Assembly: GCA_903924985.1 (NCBI GenBank) | Contig: CAIYDT010000219.1 | Location: 1-35,782, forward strand | DNA from: an uncultured Acetobacteraceae bacterium | Lineage (GTDB): Bacteria > Pseudomonadota > Alphaproteobacteria > Acetobacterales > Acetobacteraceae | Length of the DNA: 35,782 nt | Direction: 5' to 3' | Part shown: one piece after another, positions 13,498 to 22,375 of the stretch | Numbering within the stretch: the stretch's first letter is position 1 | Layout: every line of letters starts with the position of its first letter | Program-made: the position numbers and the translations under genes | Notes under the pieces: model-generated | Databases searched by the model: none | The model's input: only the letters and a program-made list of their open reading frames with translations | Told to the model about the DNA's origin: nothing

Positions 13498-14469
13498 ATG
13501 ACCGGCGCTATGTCCGACCTGGACGTGGCCCGTCAGGTGCTCGCGACCGAGGCAGCGGGCCTGAGCGCCCTCGCCGACAGCCTGGACGACAACTTCGCGC
13601 GTGCGGTGGAGCGGCTGGATTCCGCGACCGGGCGAATCGTGGTGACGGGCATGGGCAAATCCGGCCATGTGGCGCGCAAAATCGCGGCGACCCTGGCATC
13701 CACCGGCGCGCCGTCTTTGTTCGTGCACCCGGCGGAAGCATCGCACGGCGACCTTGGCATGATCGTCGAGGGCGACGCGGTGCTGGCGTTGTCCAATTCC
13801 GGGGAAACCGCCGAACTCGCCGACCTCGTGGAACATTGCCGCCGCTTCGGGCTGCCGCTGGTCGCCATCACCGCGCACGCCGAATCGGCATTGGCCACCG
13901 CCGCCGATGTGGCATTGCTGCTGCCGGCGGCGGCGGAGGCCTGCCCGATGGGGCTGGCGCCCACGACCTCCACCAGCATGCAGATGGCGTTGGGCGATGC
14001 GCTGGCGGTGGCGCTCCTGACGCGGCGCGGCTTCACGGCGCAGGATTTCCGCCGTTTCCACCCCGGTGGGCGGCTCGGGCAGCGGCTGCGGCGGGTAAAG
14101 GACGTGATGCACAAGGGCGACGCCATGCCCCTGGTGACCCCGGACACCTTCATGGACCGCGCCTTGGTGACCATGACCGAAAAGCGCTTCGGCTGCCTGG
14201 GTGTCACCGGCCCTGACGGCAGTCTGATCGGCATCCTGACCGACGGCGATTTGCGCCGCGCCATGGACCCCAACCTGCTGACGCGCCGGGTCGGGCAGAT
14301 CATGACCCACGACCCGCGCACCATCGGCCCCGATGCGCTGGCGGATGAGGCGTTGCGCGCGATGAACGCTCCCGAACGCCGGGTCACCACCTTGTTCGTC
14401 GTCGATCAGGCGCATGTGCCGCAAGGCATCCTGCACGTTCACGACCTGCTGCGTGTGGGGCAGGCATGA
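13498..14469 (+). CDS. kdsD: Arabinose-5-phosphate isomerase (KpsF/GutQ family)
   Basis: 323 residues from ATG 13498; M5 at 13510 is an alternative. The SIS domain (about 30-170) shows VVTGMGKSGHVARKIAATLA, HPAEASHGDLGMI and SNSGETAEL. Two CBS motifs follow (about 205-320, from VKDVMHKGD to the C-terminus). The enzyme converts ribulose-5-phosphate to arabinose-5-phosphate, the first committed step to Kdo. Position directly before lptC, with an ATGA overlap (14466-14469), supports the LPS role over the related capsule or glucitol paralogues. Confidence 0.93.
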   Translation: MTGAMSDLDVARQVLATEAAGLSALADSLDDNFARAVERLDSATGRIVVTGMGKSGHVARKIAATLASTGAPSLFVHPAEASHGDLGMIVEGDAVLALSNSGETAELADLVEHCRRFGLPLVAITAHAESALATAADVALLLPAAAEACPMGLAPTTSTSMQMALGDALAVALLTRRGFTAQDFRRFHPGGRLGQRLRRVKDVMHKGDAMPLVTPDTFMDRALVTMTEKRFGCLGVTGPDGSLIGILTDGDLRRAMDPNLLTRRVGQIMTHDPRTIGPDALADEALRAMNAPERRVTTLFVVDQAHVPQGILHVHDLLRVGQA

Positions 14470-15128
14470 TCCCCCGCCGCGCCCAGGTCGCCGGCCATCC
14501 GGTCGCCACCCACGCCCCACGGCACCGCTCGGCCCCGCTGCCGGGACGCATCGCGCGCCGGCGGATGCTGATCACCTTGACCAAATACTTGCTGCCGCTT
14601 GGGGCCATCGCGCTGCTGACCACGGTTGCGCTGTGGCCAGACTTCAACGGCCACAAGGACAGCACCCGCTTCTCGCTGTCCAATGTCAGCGGAGAAATCG
14701 AGGGCGCCCGCCTGAAACACGCCAAGTACCACGGGGTGGACGAAAAGGGCCAACCCTACACGCTGACCGCCGAAACTGCCCGTCAGATGGATCCGGAACG
14801 CGTGGAGCTGACCAAGCCCCAGGGCGATATCACGCAGGAAAACGGCGTTTGGCTCAATCTGCGGGCCGAACATGGGATGTTCATGCAAAAGGCGAACATG
14901 TTGGATTTGTGGCAGGACGTGGCGCTGTACCGCGATGACGGCACGACTCTGAACACCGCCAGCGTCACGCTAGACATCAAGAACAACACCGCCACGGGTG
15001 GGGAACCGGTGCACGCGGAAGGCCCATTCGGGGTCCTGGACGCGCAAGGCTTCACCCTTAGCGACAAAGGCACCGCCATCCAGTTCACCGGCCCCGCTCA
15101 TATTGTGCTGAACGGCGCTTCGCAATGA
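14466..15128 (+). CDS. lptC: LPS export protein LptC
   Basis: 220 residues, starting at the ATGA overlap with kdsD. It has a basic N-terminus of ~37 residues, one transmembrane helix (about 38-58, TKYLLPLGAIALLTTVALWP), then a periplasmic beta-jellyroll (about 65-215) with repeated beta strands such as NVSGEIEGARLKHAKYHGVD. LptC anchors the LptB2FG transporter and hands LPS to LptA. It is longer than E. coli LptC (191) because of the N-terminal extension. Sequence similarity within the family is low, so identification also leans on gene order. Confidence 0.9.
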   Translation: MIPRRAQVAGHPVATHAPRHRSAPLPGRIARRRMLITLTKYLLPLGAIALLTTVALWPDFNGHKDSTRFSLSNVSGEIEGARLKHAKYHGVDEKGQPYTLTAETARQMDPERVELTKPQGDITQENGVWLNLRAEHGMFMQKANMLDLWQDVALYRDDGTTLNTASVTLDIKNNTATGGEPVHAEGPFGVLDAQGFTLSDKGTAIQFTGPAHIVLNGASQ

Positions 15129-16087
15129 GGCTTGTGTCTGCCGTCCTGGGTTTGGCGCTGCTGCTGCCGTGCGCCGCGGTCGCGCAGCAGCTCGATATGT
15201 CGCATGGCGGCCCGATCGACATCACCGCCAGGGACGGCATCGATTGGCGGCAGGACGAGCAGATCGTGGTCGCGCATGGCGATGCCCGCGCCATTCGGGG
15301 CGACGTGACCGTGCTGGCGGATACGCTGACAGCTTGGTACCGCCCGAAGGCGGCACCCGCGGGGGGGCCGCAACCTGCCTCCCCCCCCAGCGGTGGTACG
15401 CCCGGCGCGCCCGATTCCGGCGGCAGCGAGATCTACAAAATGCAAGCCCTGGGCAACGTCCACATTTTCACCCCAACCGATCAGGTGGTCGGCGACAAAG
15501 CGGTGTACGACATCGATCAGTCGGTGCTGGTGATGACGGGGCGGAATATGAAAATGACCACTCCGACGCAGATACTGACGGCCCGCGACACGCTGGAATA
15601 CTGGTCGCAGAAGCATATGGCGGTGGCGCGCGGCAACGCGGTGGCGGTGACCAACGACGGCCGCCGCATCGCCGCCGATACTTTGGTGGCGTACACCACG
15701 GCGAGCGACCCGCCGCTCGCCGGTGCCAAACCAGCGGCCGGCGCACCGCCCGCCGATCCGGTTGGCACCTCCGGCAAACTGAAAAAAGTCGAGGCCTTCG
15801 GGCACGTCTCCCTCCGCACCCAGACCGACACGGTCATCGGCGACCGCGGCATCTATGTACCGGATACCGGCATGGCCCGGTTGGCCGGCCAGATTCGCAT
15901 CACGCGCGGGAAAAACCAGCTGAACGGGTCGGAGGCGATCGTCAACATGAAGACCGGCGTCGCGCGCCTGGTCTCCGGCAAGGCTGGCCGGGTTCAGGGG
16001 CTGGTGATCCCGAACGATGAGACGAATCAAGGGCTGACGGCCCCAACCCAGGGCACAAAGCCGCCGGCGGCGAAGGCCAAACCATGA
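15125..16087 (+). CDS. lptA: LPS transport periplasmic protein LptA (OstA-like)
   Basis: 320 residues, ATGA overlap with lptC. A signal peptide (1-20, [18 protein letters not shown]) should be cleaved before QQ. OstA-type beta strands cover most of the rest (for example [20 protein letters not shown] and TRDTLEYW-like segments). E. coli LptA has 185 residues; this one is enlarged by two Pro/Ala/Gly-rich linkers (about 76-98 and 198-216) that split the jellyroll into three blocks, plus a Pro/Ala/Lys tail. The protein bridges the inner-membrane LptC and outer-membrane LptD. Three-block organisation is a notable variation. Confidence 0.9.
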   Translation: MRLVSAVLGLALLLPCAAVAQQLDMSHGGPIDITARDGIDWRQDEQIVVAHGDARAIRGDVTVLADTLTAWYRPKAAPAGGPQPASPPSGGTPGAPDSGGSEIYKMQALGNVHIFTPTDQVVGDKAVYDIDQSVLVMTGRNMKMTTPTQILTARDTLEYWSQKHMAVARGNAVAVTNDGRRIAADTLVAYTTASDPPLAGAKPAAGAPPADPVGTSGKLKKVEAFGHVSLRTQTDTVIGDRGIYVPDTGMARLAGQIRITRGKNQLNGSEAIVNMKTGVARLVSGKAGRVQGLVIPNDETNQGLTAPTQGTKPPAAKAKP

Positions 16088-16863
16088 GCCAGACACTCGA
16101 TGCCACCGTTGTCGCGCCCGGCCTGCGCGTGCTGCCAGGGGCCGGCGGGCTGATCGCGAAGGGTGTCGGAAAAACCTACAAGAAGCGCCCGGTAGTACGT
16201 AACGTGTCGATAAGCCTCCGCCGCGGGGAAGCGGTCGGCCTGCTCGGCCCCAACGGCGCCGGCAAAACCACCACGTTCTATATGATCGTCGGTTTGGTGA
16301 AGCCCGATACCGGCGGTATCACCCTGGACGGCGCCGATATCACCACCCTGCCGATGTATCGCCGCGCCCGGCTGGGCATCGGCTATTTGCCGCAGGAAGC
16401 CAGTGTATTTCGCGGCCTGACGGTCGAGCAGAATATCATGGCGGTGTTGGAGGTCGTGGAACCCGACGCCGACACACGCGGCCTGATGTTGGACGACTTG
16501 CTGGCGGAGTTCGGCATCGGCCATTTGCGCCGCACACCGGCCCTGGCTCTGTCGGGCGGGGAGCGCCGCCGGGTGGAGATCGCCCGCGCGTTGGCGAGCC
16601 AGCCGTCGTATATCCTGCTGGACGAACCCCTGGCCGGCATCGATCCCATCGCGGTCGGGGAAATCCGCGATCTGGTCGGGCATCTGAAGAACCGCGGCAT
16701 CGGCGTGCTGATCACCGACCACAACGTGCGGGAAACATTGGAAATTATTGATCGTGCCTATATCATGCACGACGGTCAGGTGCTGATGGAAGGCCGTCCG
16801 GATGAGGTGGTGGCGAACGAAGACGTACGCCGCGTATACCTCGGAGAACGCTTTACGCGCTAA
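16084..16863 (+). CDS. lptB: LPS export ABC transporter ATPase LptB
   Basis: 259 residues, ATGA overlap with lptA. Walker A GPNGAGKT (55-62), Q-loop [14 protein letters not shown] near 100-113, signature [15 protein letters not shown] (156-170), Walker [14 protein letters not shown] (176-188) and H-loop ITDHNVRET. The LptB-specific sequences after the Q-loop are intact. It is cytoplasmic and powers LPS extraction with LptF/LptG, which are encoded elsewhere. The N-terminus is ~20 residues longer than in E. coli. Confidence 0.96.
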   Translation: MSQTLDATVVAPGLRVLPGAGGLIAKGVGKTYKKRPVVRNVSISLRRGEAVGLLGPNGAGKTTTFYMIVGLVKPDTGGITLDGADITTLPMYRRARLGIGYLPQEASVFRGLTVEQNIMAVLEVVEPDADTRGLMLDDLLAEFGIGHLRRTPALALSGGERRRVEIARALASQPSYILLDEPLAGIDPIAVGEIRDLVGHLKNRGIGVLITDHNVRETLEIIDRAYIMHDGQVLMEGRPDEVVANEDVRRVYLGERFTR

Positions 16864-16885
16864 ATCATATGTAACGCGAGCGACG

Positions 16886-16902
16886 TTAGCACGGAATTTG
16901 CA
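16886..16902 (+). promoter_or_regulatory. Near-consensus sigma54 promoter ahead of rpoN
   Basis: TTAGCACG-GAAT-TTGCA matches the YTGGCACG-N4-TTGCW consensus with correct -24/-12 spacing and a single mismatch: A for the first G of the -24 GG. That G is normally strongly conserved, so the site may be weak. It lies 56 bp upstream of the rpoN ATG and would allow RpoN to influence its own transcription. Confidence 0.45.
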
Positions 16903-16921
16903 TGTCGTTTTGCGATTGCGG

Positions 16922-16949
16922 TTGACCTTGGTCCCGCAAGGCCGATAAT
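16922..16949 (+). promoter_or_regulatory. Sigma70 promoter of rpoN
   Basis: TTGACC (16922-16927) and GATAAT (16944-16949) are 16 bp apart, five of six matches in each hexamer. Only 9 nt separate the -10 from the rpoN ATG, so the 5' leader would be about 2-4 nt. No Shine-Dalgarno lies close to the ATG. Confidence 0.55.
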
Positions 16950-16958
16950 CGCGCCCGC

Positions 16959-18458
16959 ATGGCGCTGATTCCTCGTCTCGATTTACGGCAAAGCCAAACC
17001 CTGGTCATGACGCCCCAGCTGCGTCAGGCCATTCAGCTTTTGCAATTCAACAACCTCGAGGCCGCCACGTTCCTCGAAGCGGAGCTGGAGCGGAACCCGC
17101 TGCTGGAACGCGACGAGTCCAACGACGACCCCGACCTGGAACGCGCCGCCCTCGATCAGGTGGCGCCACGCGCCGAGTCGACCGCCGATACCGCCGACGC
17201 GGTGCGGGCCGACACAATGCCGGCGGAAAGCGCCGCGCCGCTGGATACCGACTATAGCGAGAACTACGACGCCGGCGGCGTCAGCGATGGCGCGCCCATG
17301 GGCACAATAGGCGGCCAGGGCGGCAGCCAAAATTTCGACAACGACGACCGCGGGATCGACGATCTGGCCGGCGCGCGGATGCCGCTGCGGGAATATCTGG
17401 GGGAGCAGCTGCGGCTGAGCTTCAACGACCCGGTGGATCGCATGATCGGCGCGCATTTGATCGCCCTGCTCTGCCCCGCCGGACGCCTGACGGCGGCCCC
17501 GGCTAATATCGCCGCCGCCATGAACCTGCCGCTGGAGCGGGTCGAGGACCTACGCCACCGCATGATGGGGTTCGACCCGCCCGGCCTGTTCGCCCGCGAT
17601 CTGGCCGAATGCCTGGCAGCGCAGCTGCGGGAGAAAAACCGCCTCGACCCGGCGATGCAGACGCTACTGGACAACCTGCCGCTGCTGGCTCGGCGGGAGA
17701 TCCGCAAGCTAATGGGCCTGTGCGGCGTGGACGCCGAAGACCTGACGGAGATGATCGCGGAAATTCGGGCTTTGGATCCCAAGCCCGCCGCTACCTACGA
17801 CAGCGTGCCCGCGCCGCCCGTGGTGCCGGACATCCTGATGCGCCCCAACCCCGACGACACCTGGACCATCGAACTAAACCCCGACACCATGCCGCGCGTG
17901 CTGGTGAACGAACAGTTCTACGCCCGCATCGCCCCCAAGGCGAAGAAGGACGAGAAGGTGTTCCTGTCGGAACGCTTGGCCAGCGCCAACTGGCTGGTAC
18001 GGTCGCTGCAGCAGCGAGCCCAGACCATCCTGAAAGTCGCGGCCGAGATCGTGCGTCAGCAGGACGCCTTCCTGCGATACGGCGTGGCGTATTTGCGCCC
18101 GCTGATCCTGCGCGACATCGCCGCGGCGGTCGAACTGCACGAAAGCACGGTCAGCCGGGTGACATCGAATAAATATATCTCCACCCCGCGCGGCCTGTAC
18201 GAGCTGAAATATTTCTTCACCGCCGCGATCCAATCGTCCACCGGCGGAGAAAGTCACAGCGCCGAGGCGGTGCGCCATCGTATACGCGCCTTGATCGACG
18301 CGGAACCGACGAATGACATCGTCTCCGATGACACTTTGGTAACCCTGCTACGTAAGGAAGGTGTGGACATCGCACGCCGAACAGTGGCCAAATACCGGGA
18401 GGCGCTGCGCATCCCCAGTTCGGTGCAGCGCCGGCGGGAAAAGGCGATACACGCCTGA
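16959..18458 (+). CDS. rpoN: RNA polymerase sigma-54 factor
   Basis: 499 residues. Region I (1-50) is Gln/Leu-rich and typical: RQSQTLVMTPQLRQAIQLLQ, then ELERNPLL. An acidic linker (about 55-130) follows, then the core-binding domain (about 130-300), a helix-turn-helix region (about 370-410, ILRDIAAAVELHESTVSRVT) and the RpoN box ARRTVAKYRE (472-481). It directs transcription from -24/-12 promoters with AAA+ activators. Position after lptB and before hpf is the conserved alphaproteobacterial arrangement. Confidence 0.97.
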   Translation: MALIPRLDLRQSQTLVMTPQLRQAIQLLQFNNLEAATFLEAELERNPLLERDESNDDPDLERAALDQVAPRAESTADTADAVRADTMPAESAAPLDTDYSENYDAGGVSDGAPMGTIGGQGGSQNFDNDDRGIDDLAGARMPLREYLGEQLRLSFNDPVDRMIGAHLIALLCPAGRLTAAPANIAAAMNLPLERVEDLRHRMMGFDPPGLFARDLAECLAAQLREKNRLDPAMQTLLDNLPLLARREIRKLMGLCGVDAEDLTEMIAEIRALDPKPAATYDSVPAPPVVPDILMRPNPDDTWTIELNPDTMPRVLVNEQFYARIAPKAKKDEKVFLSERLASANWLVRSLQQRAQTILKVAAEIVRQQDAFLRYGVAYLRPLILRDIAAAVELHESTVSRVTSNKYISTPRGLYELKYFFTAAIQSSTGGESHSAEAVRHRIRALIDAEPTNDIVSDDTLVTLLRKEGVDIARRTVAKYREALRIPSSVQRRREKAIHA

Positions 18459-18504
18459 CGTATGCGTCGCCGAGACCGCTCCTTTCACCGGGGGAGAGAC
18501 GCAC

Positions 18505-19068
18505 ATGCAAATCACGGTTTCTGGAAAACAAGTCGAATTGTCCGACGCCCTGCGCACCCGGGTCGGCACCAGTCTGGACCTGATGGCCAGTAAGTATTTC
18601 GAGCACGCGATAGAGGCGCAGGTCACCTTCAGCCGCTCACGCAGCAACTTCATATGCGATATCAACTTACACGCGGGACGTGGACTACAATTGCGCGGCG
18701 AAGGCGAAGCCACGGAGGCCAACGGTGCCTTCGACCACGCCGCCGAACATGTCGCAAAACGGCTGCGCCGCTACCGCCGCCGGGTGAACGAACACCATCG
18801 CGACCTGGCCCACCGCGAGCGCCCCTCCGCCGCTCGGCAGTTCATCCTGCAACAGGAGGAAGAGGCGACGGAGGAACCCACGACCCATCCCGCGGTGATT
18901 GCCGAAACCGCCACGGAAATCAGCGTCTTGTCGGTCGGTGAGGCAGCTATGCGGATGGATCTGGCGGCGCAAACCGTGCTGATGTTCCGCAACAGCAAGT
19001 CGGGCGAATACAATGTGATCTACCGGCGCCCGGACGGCAATCTCGGCTGGATCGACCCGGCACGATAG
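18505..19068 (+). CDS. hpf: Ribosome hibernation promoting factor, long form
   Basis: 187 residues from ATG 18505, with GGGGGAGAG 7 nt upstream. The N-terminal S30AE domain (1-105) begins MQITVSGKQVELSDALRTRV and contains the basic helix KRLRRYRRRVNEHH. A linker of ~30 acidic residues leads to the C-terminal dimerisation domain (about 132-187): SVGEAAMRMDLAAQTVLMFR, ending in RRPDGNLGWIDPAR. Long HPF binds the 30S decoding site and dimerises 70S to 100S ribosomes in stationary phase. It is 46 bp after rpoN. The ptsN gene usually found next is absent. Confidence 0.94.
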   Translation: MQITVSGKQVELSDALRTRVGTSLDLMASKYFEHAIEAQVTFSRSRSNFICDINLHAGRGLQLRGEGEATEANGAFDHAAEHVAKRLRRYRRRVNEHHRDLAHRERPSAARQFILQQEEEATEEPTTHPAVIAETATEISVLSVGEAAMRMDLAAQTVLMFRNSKSGEYNVIYRRPDGNLGWIDPAR

Positions 19069-19081
19069 GCTAAGGCCAGCA

Positions 19082-19108
19082 GGGCACGCCGGAATGGCCG
19101 GCGTGCCC
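19082..19108 (+). terminator. Strong GC hairpin after hpf
   Basis: GGGCACGCCGG (19082-19092) pairs perfectly with CCGGCGTGCCC (19098-19108) around a 5-nt loop, 13 bp after the hpf stop. No T-run follows, so it is either a Rho-assisted or 3'-stabilising structure rather than a classic intrinsic terminator. Confidence 0.5.
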
Positions 19109-19131
19109 AAATGCCAGGGTTGCGTTTCTGG

Positions 19132-19610
19132 ATGATCATTTCCCATGCCAAGAAGTTCGTCATCCTTGTCCCTTGGAAAACCGCCAGTTCCCCGCTGCGT
19201 GGATTCGGGAATTGGCTCTCAAGCAGTTGGCTGACGCAGACCATGACTTCGATCGCTCGGTCGCCGGTTTGACCGAAGATCAAATTCGGCGCATCGGACG
19301 GAACACCAGCTTGCCACTGTACCCCGCACATTATTGGACGCATTTATGCGATGAGCAATATGTGTCCTTCATCGGCGGGGCAGAGAATTTCGAACGCGAC
19401 TTATTTTCGTTTTGTATTCGGGTTGGTGCCACGGCACTACCCGGAGTCAACCTGAACGTGTCGGACGGTGCCGTCGTACCCGCTGGCGAATACCGCTACG
19501 TGGACGCCATGAACGGCGCCTCGATCGATAAGATCAACAACCTGTTTCATAAGGATTTTACGTTGTTCGGATACCGGATACTCGGACACCGGGGCTATGG
19601 CCGTGGCTAA
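19132..19610 (+). pseudogene. Sulfotransferase family 2, internally deleted and frameshifted
   Basis: ATG 19132 opens MIISHAKKFVILVPWKTASS, the usual N-terminus of Sulfotransfer_2-type enzymes with the PAPS-binding Lys-Thr-Ala-Ser loop. About 20 codons later the coding sense moves to another frame. From about 19200 that frame reads HDFDRSVAGLTEDQI, QYVSFIGGAENFERD and INNLFHKDFTLFGYRIL, the C-terminal part of the same family, ending at TGA 19608-19610. The central ~80-100 residues, including the 3'-phosphate-binding region, are gone. One internal deletion explains both pieces. The original enzyme would have sulfated a glycan or lipid. Confidence 0.72.
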
Positions 19611-21468
19611 ATCCGACGTCGAGCAGCGGTTTCAGCAGGGCCTGGCCTTTCACCAGAAGGGCCAACTGGATAAGGCTGAACGCTGCTACGAACAGGTGTT
19701 GCGGCGCGAGCCCGGCCATGTGGATGCGTTGTATTTATCCAGCGTCATCGCCCTTCAAACGCGCCGGTTCGAACGCGCGGTGACACTAAGTTCCGCGGCG
19801 GTGCGGTTGAATCCCCGTGCGGCGCCCGCGTACGTAAACCGTGGCATAGCGCTGGAAGAACTCGGCCGGTTGGAGGAGGCACTCACCAGCTACGAACAGG
19901 CGATTCAAGCCAAGCCCGATTACGTGGAAGCCTATGCCAACCTGGGTCTGGTCCTGCAAGCGCTCAAGCGTTTCGATACGGCGCTGGCGAGTTACGACAG
20001 AGCAATCCGGCTGCGACCGGATTTGGCGGAACTGCATTCCAACCGCGGCCTGGTGTTGAATGCTCTGCATCGTCTCGATGACTCCCTGGCGAGTTTCGAC
20101 AGGGCGTTGCGGCTGAACCCGAATTTCGCCGAAGCACATTCCAACCGCGGTCTGGTGCTGGAAAAACTCAAACGACCAGACGACGCGGTCAGGAGCTACG
20201 AACGCGCCATTCAAGCCGACCCGAACTACGCCGATGCCTATCTGAATCGGGGCAAAGCGCAGCAATCGCTCAAACGTTACGTTGATGCGGTGCAGAGCTA
20301 CGACAAGGCGATCGCGCTCAATCCGGCATTCGCCGAAGCCTATTATGCCCGTGGAACGGCGCTCCACGATATGGAGCGTCAGGACGAGACCATCGACAGC
20401 TACGATAAAGCCATTGCCTTGAATTCCGGTCATGCCGAAGCCTATTCCAATCGCGGCCTGGCATTGGAAGAACTGCGGCGGCTCGATGAGGCGATCGAAA
20501 ACTACGACCGGGCCATTCGGTTAAATCCGGACTTCGTCGATATCCGCTGGAACAAGAGCATGGCAGTGCTCACCTTGGGTCGGTTGGAAGAGGGGTGGCA
20601 GCTTTACGAGTGGCGCAAGAAAAAGGGGGTGCCGATCGCCAACCATGCCTGCCCGCAACCGGCCTGGACCGGCGCGGAGGATATCGCGGGCAGGACGGTG
20701 TTCCTGTACTGGGAGCAAGGGTTCGGCGACACGCTGCATTTCTGCCGCTACGCCCGCATGGTCGCCGCCACAGGTGCCCGCGTGGTCATGTCGGTGCAGG
20801 ACCGGCTTGTGCGGCTGCTCAAACAGTGGGAACCGGGGATCGAAATTGTCGGATCGCGCGACGCCCCCCCCAGCTACGATTTCCACGCCGCACTCATGAG
20901 CCTGCCACTGGCGTTCGGCACGACTCTGGAGACAATACCGTCGGAGGACCGCTACCTCCGAGCCGACCCCGCTTTGGTATTGGCATGGGGGCCGCGCCTG
21001 CCGGCCAAGGCACGGCCACGCATCGGGTTTGTCTGGAACGGCAACGCGGCGCACGAGAACGACCGTAATCGGTCGATGGCACTGACGGACATGCTGCCGC
21101 TGCTGTCATTCGGTGCGGACTGGGTCTGCTTACAGAAAAACGATACGGAATCCGAACGAACACTCTTAAGACAATCGAATGCTATAACCTTCCTGGGCGA
21201 CGAACAAAGGGATTTCGCCGACACCGCGGCCATTATCGAGCACCTGGACCTTGTTATCTCCGTGGACACGGCCGTGGCGCATCTCGCGGGGGCCATGGGG
21301 AAACCCGTGTGGATCGTTCTTTCGTATGTCCACGACTGGCGCTGGCTTTTGGAACGGCGGGATACGCCTTGGTATCCCGCCACAAGTTTGTATCGCCAGC
21401 CGACTCGCGGCGACTGGCCTTCTGTCATCGAACAGATAAAAGCCGATCTGGCGGCGCGATTTACTTGA
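19597..21468 (+). CDS. TPR protein with heptosyltransferase-like (GT9-type) domain
   Basis: 623 residues. Nine tandem 34-residue TPRs cover 8-313, with a partial tenth to about 340; repeats 3-9 are very similar (consensus SNRGLVL-LRRLDEA-SYDRAI-LNPDF). The C-terminal domain (about 345-623) resembles the heptosyltransferase fold: FLYWEQGFGDTLHFCRYARM, RIGFVWNGNA, LVISVDTAVAHLAGAMGKPV and the aromatic YVHDWRWLLER. Such TPR-GT fusions are thought to glycosylate proteins or polysaccharides in the cytoplasm; the acceptor is unknown. The ATG overlaps the end of the sulfotransferase pseudogene by 14 nt and has no clear Shine-Dalgarno. The 3' end overlaps the convergent SDR gene by 8 bp. Confidence 0.86.
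   Translation: MAVAKSDVEQRFQQGLAFHQKGQLDKAERCYEQVLRREPGHVDALYLSSVIALQTRRFERAVTLSSAAVRLNPRAAPAYVNRGIALEELGRLEEALTSYEQAIQAKPDYVEAYANLGLVLQALKRFDTALASYDRAIRLRPDLAELHSNRGLVLNALHRLDDSLASFDRALRLNPNFAEAHSNRGLVLEKLKRPDDAVRSYERAIQADPNYADAYLNRGKAQQSLKRYVDAVQSYDKAIALNPAFAEAYYARGTALHDMERQDETIDSYDKAIALNSGHAEAYSNRGLALEELRRLDEAIENYDRAIRLNPDFVDIRWNKSMAVLTLGRLEEGWQLYEWRKKKGVPIANHACPQPAWTGAEDIAGRTVFLYWEQGFGDTLHFCRYARMVAATGARVVMSVQDRLVRLLKQWEPGIEIVGSRDAPPSYDFHAALMSLPLAFGTTLETIPSEDRYLRADPALVLAWGPRLPAKARPRIGFVWNGNAAHENDRNRSMALTDMLPLLSFGADWVCLQKNDTESERTLLRQSNAITFLGDEQRDFADTAAIIEHLDLVISVDTAVAHLAGAMGKPVWIVLSYVHDWRWLLERRDTPWYPATSLYRQPTRGDWPSVIEQIKADLAARFT
19618..20535 (+). repeat. 102-bp coding tandem repeats (nine TPR units)
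   Basis: Nine consecutive 102-bp units encode the TPR array. Units 3-9 are close enough in DNA sequence for slippage or recombination to change copy number. It is a coding repeat, not a CRISPR. Confidence 0.85.
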
Positions 21469-22372
21469 TGCGCCCCATCTCCCGCAGCTTCTCCACGACG
21501 TTGCCCATCATGCCGAAATACGGTTTCACGTTCGACAGGTCGCGGATCGGCCCAAGGGAATCCCGCACCATTTCAATCGTCACCGGTTCGGCCGGATCGA
21601 ACTGCGCGCCTTCGGTGACGAAATACTGCACGCGGGCATAGCCGCCGGCGGTGGCGGCCATGATCTCGCCGTTCTGGTCGCATTCCTCGCTGCACAGCCA
21701 CGCCACCATGGGGGACACCAGTTCGGGCTTCATCCAGGGTGCGATATCGGGCGGCAGCAGCGATGCCGTCATGCGAGTATAGGCGGACGGGGAAATCGCA
21801 TTCAGGCGGATATTGTATTTTGCCCCCTCGTGCCGCAGCACGTTGATCAGCCCGTTCACCGCCATTTTGGCGGCGCCGTAATTGGCCTGCCCGAAATTGC
21901 CGACGGTTCCCGAACCGGAGGTGGTGACCACGATGCGGCCGTAGCTCTGCTTGCGCATGATCGGCCAGGCGGCCTTGATGCAATAGGCGGTGCCGAAATG
22001 GTGCACCTGATTGACGAACTCGTAGTCGGCCATGGACATGTTGTTGAACGCCTTGTCGCGCAGGATGCCGGCGTTGTTGACCAGGATATCCAGCCGGCCC
22101 CAGGTGTTCATCGCGGTGTCGATGATACCCTGCGCGGCGGCTTCTTCGGCGACGGAGTTATAGTTGGCCACGGCCTCCCCGCCTGCCGCCTTAATCTCGT
22201 CCACGACCGCGTCCGCGACCCGATGGGCACCGCCGGTGCCGTCCACCGATCCGCCGGGATCGTTCACCACCACCTTGGCCCCGCGGGAGGCCAGCAGCAG
22301 GGCGTGGCAACGGCCGAGGCCAGCACCGGCCCCGGTGACGATAGCCACGCGGTCATCGTAACGTACGTCCAT
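21461..22372 (-). CDS. SDR oxidoreductase, MFE-2 (3R)-hydroxyacyl-CoA dehydrogenase-like
   Basis: 303 residues. NAD-binding VAIVTGAGAGLGRCHALLLA (9-28), VLVNNAG-type motif (DILVNNAG 95-102), S152 in TTSGSG, and catalytic Y165/K169 in GQANYGAAKM. The long insert after the second strand (NDPGGSVDGTGG) and the ~50-residue C-terminal extension are features of the dehydrogenase domain of peroxisomal MFE-2 and its bacterial relatives, which oxidise 3-hydroxyacyl-CoA. It is the last gene of the five-gene minus-strand operon (3 bp after the esterase). Substrate is inferred from relatives and the CoA-related gene across the divergent promoter. Confidence 0.85.
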   Translation of the reverse strand: MDVRYDDRVAIVTGAGAGLGRCHALLLASRGAKVVVNDPGGSVDGTGGAHRVADAVVDEIKAAGGEAVANYNSVAEEAAAQGIIDTAMNTWGRLDILVNNAGILRDKAFNNMSMADYEFVNQVHHFGTAYCIKAAWPIMRKQSYGRIVVTTSGSGTVGNFGQANYGAAKMAVNGLINVLRHEGAKYNIRLNAISPSAYTRMTASLLPPDIAPWMKPELVSPMVAWLCSEECDQNGEIMAATAGGYARVQYFVTEGAQFDPAEPVTIEMVRDSLGPIRDLSNVKPYFGMMGNVVEKLREMGRIK

Positions 22373-22375
22373 GGA

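Noticed and set aside
19618..20535. Regular 102-bp repeats considered as CRISPR or satellite
   Set aside because: They encode a TPR array in frame; no spacer structure.
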